NCBI GenBank assembly: GCA_003235785.1
Contig: QJYE01000442.1
Span: forward strand, 1 to 9,944
Direction: 5' to 3'
DNA from: Nitrospirota bacterium
GTDB lineage: Bacteria > Nitrospirota > Nitrospiria > Nitrospirales > UBA8639
DNA length: 9,944 bases
Below are positions 1 through 5,526 of this stretch, piece after piece (position 1 is the stretch's first letter; every line of letters begins with the position of its first letter). The notes beneath the pieces are model-generated. The model searched no databases and had not been told where the DNA came from. It saw only the letters and a list, made by a program, of their open reading frames with translations. Both the position numbers and the translations under genes were made by a program.

Positions 1-70
1 GCATAAAGAAGGATTGCCACATATTCTTGTCTTTTCGGTTGCGAACCCATAGGCACTTCCCACACAACCT
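1..70. other. Left edge, downstream of the TPM gene
   Basis: 70 bp after the TPM stop. There is only a 4-bp hairpin (GGTT-GCG-AACC at 39-49) and no T-run in the leftward direction, so no terminator is seen. On the minus strand an ATG at 22 opens a frame (M-W-Q-S-F-F-M) that leaves the window. The leftward operon may therefore continue, but seven codons cannot support a gene call. Confidence 0.3.
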
Positions 71-802
71 TTACCGTAATCCTTGTCCTCCGGTTCCTCC
101 ACCAAAGCCCCCGAAATTTCCGCCAAAGCCCCCCTGCCCTGTCCCCCAATATTCTCCGCGTTTCCAACGAGGAAATGGGTGCCGCCGTTCTGGCCGGGTA
201 AATCGCCAAAGCGCATAAACCATCAAAACCACAACTCCTACATTCATCCAAAAACCGGCAGAACGCTTGGGCTTTCTTTTCTCCTGGGGCACTGGAGCTT
301 TTCCGGCGATCGACGCTAAAGACAGCGCTGAACGATACACATTTTCCCCATAGTTTCCAGAGTGGAACATGGGTTGCAAAAATTTCAATGAAAGTTCATC
401 CAACACTTGAGGTGTCACGATGGCTAAAAGACTCTTCCCCACAACGACCACGGCTTGGCGTTCCTGCACCGACACGAGAAATAAAATACCTCGCTCCTGT
501 TGGGCAGTCCCAATCCGCCAGGCTTCATACAGTTTGGTGGCATACGCTTGGGCATGAGAGAGCGGCTGTATTGTGTCCAAGGTTACCACCAACATTTCCA
601 CCCCGGTATTCGTTTCCAAATCTTTGCAGACAGCCCGAATTTGCGCATACCATTCCTCCTCAAGGACTTTGGCATAATCGCTGACATAGCCCAAAGGCGT
701 GGGCAAAGGTTGCTCTTGTGGCGACATCCCCCAGGAAACCGGGCAGAGAGACAAAAACAGTCCCAACGTCACCCATCCCCACGTGAGGCGAAACATCGTC
801 AT
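71..802 (-). CDS. TPM-domain (YgcG-like) exported membrane protein
   Basis: 243-aa protein of the TPM-domain family (YgcG-like, PF04536 type), probably facing the periplasm. The molecular role of this family is poorly settled; some members have phosphatase activity or help membrane-protein or photosystem maintenance. Visible parts: a signal peptide at about residues 1-25 (hydrophobic GLFLSL core, cleavage likely after SWG); the TPM domain at about 36-165, with YVSDYAKVL, TGVEMLVVTL, the RGILFLVSV strand and a VVVVGKSL strand; a basic linker KRKPKR at 175-180; one membrane segment at about 184-199; and a Gly/Phe-rich C-terminal tail (GGFGGNFGGFGGG), typical of YgcG proteins. The Cys in LSLCP is not a good lipobox because Leu precedes it. 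The ATG at 802 is preferred over the one at 796 because GAGGG lies 6 nt upstream. It overlaps the stop of the upstream nucleotidyltransferase-like gene by 4 nt (ATGA), which suggests translational coupling. Confidence 0.87.
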   Translation of the reverse strand: MTMFRLTWGWVTLGLFLSLCPVSWGMSPQEQPLPTPLGYVSDYAKVLEEEWYAQIRAVCKDLETNTGVEMLVVTLDTIQPLSHAQAYATKLYEAWRIGTAQQERGILFLVSVQERQAVVVVGKSLLAIVTPQVLDELSLKFLQPMFHSGNYGENVYRSALSLASIAGKAPVPQEKRKPKRSAGFWMNVGVVVLMVYALWRFTRPERRHPFPRWKRGEYWGTGQGGFGGNFGGFGGGTGGQGLR

Positions 803-1560
803 AGTCGACCCTCTTGACGCATCGTTTGAACCCGGTCCATGAACTGCCTCAAACTTTGAAGATACCGGTCATAGACTTTCGTCCATTCCAGTGAACCCGG
901 ACTGCTTAATCCTCGCTTTATATGAAGGACTTCCAGGAAAGTGGTCGGGTCAAATTGGAACGTGGACTGAAGATGTTCCAAAATTTCACTGTCTTTCCCC
1001 TTGGACGGGTCTTGCAACAGATGGAAAAGACCTCGAATGCAAGGCAGCACCGCCGTAATTGACAACATGAGTAAGGCCTGAATGGCTTCTATCCGCCCCC
1101 CGCCTTCTATGAAACGTTGCCGCACTCGCAGCACATTGGCCATCAGCTCATGTTCGCATTGCCAGGCTAAGCATGTTGGATCGATGGATAACGTTAAGAA
1201 CGGGTCTTGCCCAGCCAAAACCAGATGATGCTGGGACATTTGAAGAAATTCCAAAGGAAAGAGCCGCCCTGATTTCACGAGGTCCCCTTCCGTCATCAGC
1301 AATGGAGCGACGATTTGATGTTTCTCCCATTGTTGATGAAGCCGTCCCGCACGTTGGAGGAGGTCCACCGAGAGAGACCGAACGATGACAAGGATATTGA
1401 GATTCGAGCGGCCCACGATAAAGTCACCCCGGACCGCGCTTCCAAACAGAAGAAGCCCACCCAAATCCTGGCCAAAATCATCCTTAACCTGAGTGACATA
1501 GCGAACAAGGAACGCCTGAACGTCTTCAGGCAGATGCAATGAAGGAGGAAGAGATGTCAT
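799..1560 (-). CDS. Nucleotidyltransferase-fold protein with Asn-x-Asn in place of Asp-x-Asp
   Basis: 253-aa protein whose N-terminal part (about residues 12-100) has the pol-beta-type nucleotidyltransferase signature: hydrophobic strand LLLFGSA (G40-S41), then GDF, then an SNLNILVIV strand. In active members this last strand reads SD-x-D, and the two Asp residues bind metal. Here both are Asn (N53 and N55, codons AAT and AAT, each one base from GAT). The fold is therefore recognisable but catalysis is doubtful. Residues 100-253 are mostly helical, with no motif I can name. The ATG at 1560 follows the monooxygenase stop by 12 nt, and the AGGA within TAGGA overlaps that stop as a likely ribosome binding site. 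The gene ends in a 4-nt overlap with the TPM gene. Context says it works with, or is made together with, the TPM protein. Substrate unknown. Confidence 0.8.
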   Translation of the reverse strand: MTSLPPSLHLPEDVQAFLVRYVTQVKDDFGQDLGGLLLFGSAVRGDFIVGRSNLNILVIVRSLSVDLLQRAGRLHQQWEKHQIVAPLLMTEGDLVKSGRLFPLEFLQMSQHHLVLAGQDPFLTLSIDPTCLAWQCEHELMANVLRVRQRFIEGGGRIEAIQALLMLSITAVLPCIRGLFHLLQDPSKGKDSEILEHLQSTFQFDPTTFLEVLHIKRGLSSPGSLEWTKVYDRYLQSLRQFMDRVQTMRQEGRL

Positions 1561-1572
1561 TATTCAATTTTC

Positions 1573-2847
1573 CTAAGCAGGTTGTGTGGGACCCGGCACC
1601 TGATTGGCTCGGGGGTCGGGTAAAAATCCGGCGGCCTGAAAGCGATCAAGCCATCCGAACGGTGGGGTCGTCCGCAATCCCGCCGTGGCCGAAAGCACCT
1701 GATACTGTAAACGCCGGTTGGTATCCATGGTGCGAAACACTCGATCTCGCAATAACCCAAGGATTGGATTCCCGGTATTCCAAAAAAAGACTTCTTCATC
1801 GGCTAACTGTTGTAACATGGTGACCTGCGAACGACGTTCGGCCTCAAAGGTGCGCAGGGCGTTCACTGACCAATCCTGCCTTCGCTGACAATCTTCCAGA
1901 ACATTGGCCAGCGTGACGGCATCTTCCATGGCTTGCATCCTCCCTTGCGACGCATGAGGATTCATGCCATGCGCCGCATCTCCCATGAGCACTGCCCCAT
2001 CAATGGCCCACGTCTTGGCCCGGACGCGTCCGGTGCCCATATATGCCGTTTGCTTCCAATCGACAAGCGAATCAAAAAGGGGCGCCAGATCAGGAGCAAT
2101 GGTTTTCCACTTCTCTCGAAGAGGGCCCACGCCCTGAGCCTTCAATGAAGCCAGCGAATCTGAAGAGACCATATATAACGCATAGACCTTCTGCTCAGGA
2201 GCCGGGAAAAGTCCCAAAATGGTTTTTTGTCCGACATAATACTGTGCCTCATCAAGTACCTCAGGGGAATCGAGCGCCGCCACAAGATAACTGTCAGTGT
2301 AACGATGGAGAGAGGCAGAAATCCCCATCGCCTCACGAACATGCGAAAATGGCCCGTCAGCTCCGACTACCACACGAGCCCCAATTTGAAGCGAAGCCCC
2401 GCCTATCTCGGCTTGAGCACCAATGACTTGCTTGCCGTGGCGGAGAAAGGATTTGAAGGTGGCCTGAAAAGAGAGTCCATCAGGATTTTCCTGTTGAAGA
2501 CAATCAAGAATCGTGTGATGGACCACATTCGGCCACATGACTAATGCCCGATTGAAGGGAGGACTCAACATCTCATAATCAATCGTACAAAGACGCGTTC
2601 CGCCGCATTGCCGAAAATGAAACAATCGCACAGGCTTCGATGCATGCGGGGGCAGTTTCTCTAACAAACCTAACTTATGAAGCAAGGCCTGCCCGTTGGG
2701 TTGAAGGATCTCTCCCCGCAGGCCCTGTGGAGGACCGGCTGCCTGTTCTAACACCAGGTTGGCAATACCCTTTCTGGCCAAGGCAATACTCAGAACGGCC
2801 CCGCCGCCACCCGCTCCCACAATCAGCACATCAGTTGTAATATCCAT
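1573..2847 (-). CDS. FAD-dependent monooxygenase-like oxidoreductase (PHBH/UbiH fold)
   Basis: Flavoprotein of the group A aromatic hydroxylase fold (FAD_binding_3 type). Such enzymes usually hydroxylate a ring substrate with NAD(P)H and O2, though some act as reductases or halogenases. Numbered from the ATG at 2847 (424 aa), the visible motifs are an N-terminal dinucleotide-binding GAGGGG at 11-16; the conserved RGEILQPNG stretch from about residue 44, followed by LLHKLGLLEKL; the DG motif GADGPFSHVR from 162; and the GD motif GDAAHGMNPHASQGR from 289, followed by EDAV near 308. Length fits the family. I chose the ATG because the Rossmann strand begins seven residues in. The frame stays open to a TTG at 2916, but that extension adds 23 residues with no domain content. 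Neither start has a strong Shine-Dalgarno. It lies 108 bp after the 124-aa gene and 12 nt before the nucleotidyltransferase-like gene. Substrate cannot be told; quinone, polyketide and isoprenoid modification are all possible. Confidence 0.85.
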   Translation of the reverse strand: MDITTDVLIVGAGGGGAVLSIALARKGIANLVLEQAAGPPQGLRGEILQPNGQALLHKLGLLEKLPPHASKPVRLFHFRQCGGTRLCTIDYEMLSPPFNRALVMWPNVVHHTILDCLQQENPDGLSFQATFKSFLRHGKQVIGAQAEIGGASLQIGARVVVGADGPFSHVREAMGISASLHRYTDSYLVAALDSPEVLDEAQYYVGQKTILGLFPAPEQKVYALYMVSSDSLASLKAQGVGPLREKWKTIAPDLAPLFDSLVDWKQTAYMGTGRVRAKTWAIDGAVLMGDAAHGMNPHASQGRMQAMEDAVTLANVLEDCQRRQDWSVNALRTFEAERRSQVTMLQQLADEEVFFWNTGNPILGLLRDRVFRTMDTNRRLQYQVLSATAGLRTTPPFGWLDRFQAAGFLPDPRANQVPGPTQPA

Positions 2848-2955
2848 CTCAAAACATCTTGCACGAAGAAAAATAAAGGAAAGCTTTAATTCACCATTCC
2901 GGCGAAGCAGGAACAATAAGCATACGTTTGAAAATGACCCTTGCGGTGAATGCGG

Positions 2956-3330
2956 TTAATCAGAAAAAATGGCCTGAAAATGTTCATCCGATTCCTCCCA
3001 AGCCTGGGGAAAGGTCTTGGACAACCAGTCACGAAGATACACCTTTTGTTGACCGGATAACATCATTTTGATCTGGTGGGTGCGAGCCTGAAGCGGTTGA
3101 AGAAATCCCACTTTCTTCACAGGATCCAATGTGGCCGTCCGAACATACATCATGGTGTATGCCGTAGGAACCTGTTCATCGCCCTCGCCTTGAAGCCAGA
3201 CAGAAAGATAGGTATCCATCTGTAAGCCAGAGCTGTCTAAGGCAGGGTCGGTCTCATGAAATAATTCATTTTCAGTGTGCGGCAAAGGCACCGCTTCATC
3301 GGCACGAAACACAAAATTCCGTTTCCACAT
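2956..3330 (-). CDS. Conserved-looking hypothetical protein, 124 aa
   Basis: I do not recognise this protein. From the ATG at 3330 it is 124 aa and soluble, with no signal peptide or membrane segment. It has many acidic residues in its middle part, a Tyr/Met-rich stretch (PTAYTMMYVRT) and a helical C-terminus rich in Trp and Phe (YLRDWLSKTF, AWEESDEHFQAIF). There are no Cys pairs or nucleotide-binding loops. The frame extends to a TTG at 3360, but the ATG at 3330 is better because AAAGGA sits 9 nt upstream. It is the first gene of the leftward block, with a possible sigma-70-type promoter just upstream at 3376-3405. A 108-bp gap to the monooxygenase gene leaves it open whether they share a transcript. 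Confidence 0.7.
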   Translation of the reverse strand: MWKRNFVFRADEAVPLPHTENELFHETDPALDSSGLQMDTYLSVWLQGEGDEQVPTAYTMMYVRTATLDPVKKVGFLQPLQARTHQIKMMLSGQQKVYLRDWLSKTFPQAWEESDEHFQAIFSD

Positions 3331-3339
3331 AGATCGAGG

Positions 3340-3345
3340 TCCTTT
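3340..3345 (-). promoter_or_regulatory. Ribosome binding site of the 124-aa gene
   Basis: AAAGGA read on the minus strand, 9 nt before the ATG at 3330. It supports that ATG over the upstream TTG at 3360. Confidence 0.6.
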
Positions 3346-3375
3346 ATTAGCTGTCAGCAAGAAAACAGGGTTTGG

Positions 3376-3405
3376 ATAGTCTCAAGGGATTTGGAAGAAA
3401 GTCAA
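3376..3405 (-). promoter_or_regulatory. Possible sigma-70-type promoter for the leftward gene block
   Basis: On the minus strand, TTGACT (3405-3400, 5 of 6 matches to the -35 consensus) is followed after 18 nt by GACTAT (3381-3376, 3 of 6 matches to the -10 consensus). This would put the transcript start near 3369, about 40 nt before the ATG at 3330. Judged by eye only; the -10 is weak. Confidence 0.35.
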
Positions 3406-3560
3406 GGCAACCGCTGGTCCACGGAGACACATGGACATTGTTGTTTAAATTCGACGGTCATTTAAGCTAGAATCGGGTATATTTCCAAATCAACGTGTTG
3501 TCCCCCTCCGGTTATGGGAATATTCCACAACGAGACTAACGGATATTCATTCTGCAATCC

Positions 3561-3567
3561 AAGGAGG
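3561..3567 (+). promoter_or_regulatory. Strong ribosome binding site deciding a GTG start
   Basis: AAGGAGG, a perfect Shine-Dalgarno, lies 8 nt before the GTG at 3576. This fixes GTG as the start of the lipoprotein gene, and the resulting signal peptide has the right length. Confidence 0.8.
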
Positions 3568-3575
3568 ATTTATTC

Positions 3576-4232
3576 GTGATTACACCAGCCACATACTTGC
3601 GCTTGCTTGGGTGCCTTATGACCGGTCTTGTCCTATCAGGGTGCCCGGCCACTGGACAGATGGTCAACTTTAATCCCCATGCCATGTCTTCCCAACGCGT
3701 GAATGCCAACGCCATCCAGGAGGAGGCATTGACCATTGTCGTGAATCCCTTTCAGGATGCCCGTCCACAACAACAGCGACTGGGTTCTCGAACACACATG
3801 TGGGGAGGCGTCACCAATTTCAATGCATGGAATGGGAATATCAGCGAAGGAATGGCCAATCTTGCGGTTGCCTATCTCCAACAAGGTAATTGGCAGGCTT
3901 CCCGGGGTGGGGCTGACCAAGCGAATGCCACTTCGGCACCAGACGTTAATTTAACGGGAACCGTCCTGGCCTTGAATGCCAACGCCAAAAGCGGATTTGG
4001 ATTCACGGATATCAAGGTGGACATGAAAGTTCAATTTGAGGCCAAAAACACCAAGGATGGCAGCAGCCTCAGGATGGTCCTGGGAGCCAATGGCTCAGAT
4101 TCCGTGGCGATCTTTGACCCGAAAGATGTTGAACGCCTCCTCAATCTCGTTGCTAAAGATTTATACAAGCAGCTATTTCAAGACCTCACGGTCAAAGACC
4201 GTGGCCTTCATTTACGTTCAAACACACCATAA
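3576..4232 (+). CDS. YajG-like outer-membrane lipoprotein (putative)
   Basis: 218-aa predicted lipoprotein. Residues 1-22 form a short signal peptide ending in a canonical lipobox L20-S21-G22-C23, so C23 should be lipidated. The +2 residue is Pro, not Asp, which favours the outer membrane. After a linker, residues 51-62 (LTIVVNPFQDAR) form a strand followed by a conserved-looking Arg/Gly segment (RLGSRTHMWGGVTNF). Residues about 88-112 look like a helix (EGMANLAVAYLQQGNW). Residues 122-160 look like beta strands, with LTGTVLALNANAKSGF and a run of alternating hydrophobics. A C-terminal amphipathic helix spans about 182-204. This order (short basic strand, helix, paired strands around a turn, C-terminal helix) resembles E. 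coli YajG, whose function is unknown. The link is by architecture only. It stands alone, read away from the leftward block, and starts with GTG behind a perfect Shine-Dalgarno. Confidence 0.75.
   Translation: MITPATYLRLLGCLMTGLVLSGCPATGQMVNFNPHAMSSQRVNANAIQEEALTIVVNPFQDARPQQQRLGSRTHMWGGVTNFNAWNGNISEGMANLAVAYLQQGNWQASRGGADQANATSAPDVNLTGTVLALNANAKSGFGFTDIKVDMKVQFEAKNTKDGSSLRMVLGANGSDSVAIFDPKDVERLLNLVAKDLYKQLFQDLTVKDRGLHLRSNTP
4187..4203 (+). repeat. Short perfect inverted repeat at the end of the lipoprotein gene
   Basis: CACGGTC, a 3-nt AAA loop, then GACCGTG: a 7-bp perfect hairpin inside the last codons of the lipoprotein gene (V206 to R209). The next T-run (4248-4254) is about 45 nt further on, so it is not a classical intrinsic terminator. 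It could slow 3' exonucleases or be chance. Confidence 0.4.
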
Positions 4233-4274
4233 GTAGAATGTACAGCCTTTTTTTACGCTAATATGGCAAAATTT

Positions 4275-4442
4275 TTACTTGCAATCAGGGCAAACCACTT
4301 CAGCATCCTCGCCAACGGAAGGAGGGCAGCCACGCAACACGTGATCGCATAATTTCTCAACGGCACACGTCCGTTCCAACTTTTCCGCAATGCGTATTTT
4401 TTCTTTATTCTTGCATGATAATTTTTTTTCAGTCCTCATCAT
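4275..4442 (-). CDS. Possible small Cys-rich protein, 55 aa
   Basis: Minus-strand frame lying almost wholly in the gap between two plus-strand genes. Read from the ATG at 4442 it gives 55 aa. The N-terminal half is a charged helix rich in Lys and Glu (KNKEKIRIAEKLERT). The C-terminal half has Cys residues spaced as in a small metal-binding protein: C-x5-C, then LRGCPP, ending in CPDCK, a CxxC pair two residues from the stop. Six Cys in 55 residues and low-complexity-free composition look protein-like. Against it: no Shine-Dalgarno precedes any of the ATGs (4451, 4442, 4439), the region should hold the promoter of the response regulator gene, and the frame stays open into that gene as far as a TTG at 4508. 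I cannot name a family. Confidence 0.35.
   Translation of the reverse strand: MMRTEKKLSCKNKEKIRIAEKLERTCAVEKLCDHVLRGCPPSVGEDAEVVCPDCK
4417..4422 (+). promoter_or_regulatory. Possible -10 element upstream of the response regulator gene
   Basis: GATAAT (5 of 6 to the -10 consensus) lies about 50 nt before the ATG at 4473, in an AT-rich stretch. The segment 17 nt upstream (GTATTT) is a poor -35. Judged by eye; weak. Confidence 0.25.
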
Positions 4443-4460
4443 CAAGCGCATTAACTGGAA

Positions 4461-4466
4461 AAGGAG
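4461..4466 (+). promoter_or_regulatory. Ribosome binding site of the response regulator gene
   Basis: AAGGAG, 6 nt before the ATG at 4473, fixes the start. Confidence 0.75.
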
Positions 4467-4472
4467 TTGTGA

Positions 4473-5474
4473 ATGAACCAAGTGCCTTCGGATTCTTCTG
4501 TCCCTCAAGCCAACATTTTAATCGTTGAGGACGAGCAAGGCCCACGAGAAGCCTTAAAACTGATCCTTTCACCCTATTTTAATCTCTATACGGTTGATCG
4601 GGCCGAAGTGGCCCTGCAAATTCTTGCGACGCATCCTATTGACCTGGTTACCCTGGACTTACGACTTCCGGATCAATCAGGGACCGACCTCCTCGCCAAA
4701 ATTCGAGAAAGTGGCCATGATGTTGATGTCGTCATTATTACCGGTTATGGCACCTTGCAATCAGCTATCGACGCCATTCGACAAGGTGTGGCGGGGTACA
4801 TCCTTAAACCATTTAATGTTTCAGATTTATTAGACGTCATCAAAAAGGCCCTCGAGCGCCGGACACGACTCTCATCGCTTCAAGGAGCGCTCCAGGCCTT
4901 AGGGAACCTTTGGACCACCGGGATCAATCTCCCAACGGCAATGAAACATATTGAAACGCTTCTAGGGGCCAAGCACCCCGAACTCGTTCAACATGCCAGC
5001 CGGGTCAATTTCTATTCCTCCCTACTCACCGAACACCTTCAATTACCCCAAGATGACCGTGAGGCCATTCAACTGGGGGCCTATTTGCATGACATCGGGA
5101 AAATCGGGCTTCATGATCGTCTGATTGCCGGTCATCCATCCCTCTCTGATCACGACCAAGAACTTATAAACTGCCATCCCACGATCGGGGCTCAATTCAT
5201 TAGCAACATCCCCTTTCATCCTTCTGTGGCACAGAGTATTCGCTCGCATCACGAAAAATTCAATGGATCAGGTTTCCCCGAAGGTTTAGCCGGAGAACAG
5301 ATCCCGTTTTCTGCCCGGGTTGTCGGCCTGGCGAACGTTTTTGACAATTATGTGACCGGCCAAGGCCAACAACGAGCCATGCCTGTACCCGAGGCACGCG
5401 AAATGATTAGACAAGAAGCCGGGAAAACTCTCGATCCCCAATTGGCAGAGCTCTTTGCCAAAGTTGTCTGGTAA
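4473..5474 (+). CDS. Response regulator with C-terminal HD-GYP domain
   Basis: 333-aa cytoplasmic two-component response regulator. HD-GYP domains are cyclic di-GMP phosphodiesterases. Receiver domain about 13-128: acidic pair E19-D20, phospho-acceptor D62 (TLDLRLPDQSG), T90 (IITGYG) and K112 (LKPF), all as expected. HD-GYP domain about 165-333: E170 and H174 (PELVQHASRV), H206-D207 (LHDIGKIG), H235 (CHPTIG) and H259-H260 (HHEKFNGSGFP). By spacing these match the metal ligands of the trinuclear iron enzyme PmGH as I recall them. Two departures: GYP is GFP, and the Asp of the later A-D-x-x-D segment is Asn here (N288, GLANVFDN, codon AAC). Activity may therefore be weaker, or the metal site changed. 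There is no DNA-binding domain. The hybrid kinase gene starts 52 nt downstream and is the obvious partner. AAGGAG lies 6 nt before the ATG. Confidence 0.92.
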   Translation: MNQVPSDSSVPQANILIVEDEQGPREALKLILSPYFNLYTVDRAEVALQILATHPIDLVTLDLRLPDQSGTDLLAKIRESGHDVDVVIITGYGTLQSAIDAIRQGVAGYILKPFNVSDLLDVIKKALERRTRLSSLQGALQALGNLWTTGINLPTAMKHIETLLGAKHPELVQHASRVNFYSSLLTEHLQLPQDDREAIQLGAYLHDIGKIGLHDRLIAGHPSLSDHDQELINCHPTIGAQFISNIPFHPSVAQSIRSHHEKFNGSGFPEGLAGEQIPFSARVVGLANVFDNYVTGQGQQRAMPVPEAREMIRQEAGKTLDPQLAELFAKVVW

Positions 5475-5526
5475 TAACAATCATCACAGGCCATAACACA
5501 AGACCGGAGCACGGCGCATCACCATC

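Larger units (their letters stand above)
3331..3575. other. Divergent intergenic region
   Basis: 245 bp between the diverging 124-aa gene and lipoprotein gene; it must carry promoters for both directions. Leftward, the best candidate is the -35/-10 pair at 3376-3405. Rightward, TAGAAT at 3468-3473 is a fair -10 element, but only AT-rich sequence (TTTAAA at 3444-3449) stands where the -35 should be. I see no convincing operator palindrome and no small gene here. Confidence 0.45.

Noticed and set aside
27..218. Pro-rich plus-strand frame
   Set aside because: It is the mirror of the Gly-rich tail of the TPM gene on the other strand; no start signal.
2848..2916. N-terminal extension of the monooxygenase to a TTG codon
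   Set aside because: The extra 23 residues carry no domain content, no Shine-Dalgarno precedes the TTG, and the FAD-binding strand starts just after the ATG at 2847.
4233..4260. Terminator after the lipoprotein gene based on the T-run
   Set aside because: The only stem just before the T-run is AT-rich, bulged and has a long loop, so it is not convincing.
4263..4284. Sigma-54-like TGGCA...TTGCA upstream of the response regulator gene
   Set aside because: GG and GC are 14 nt apart instead of the required 10, and the site is some 190 nt from the start codon.
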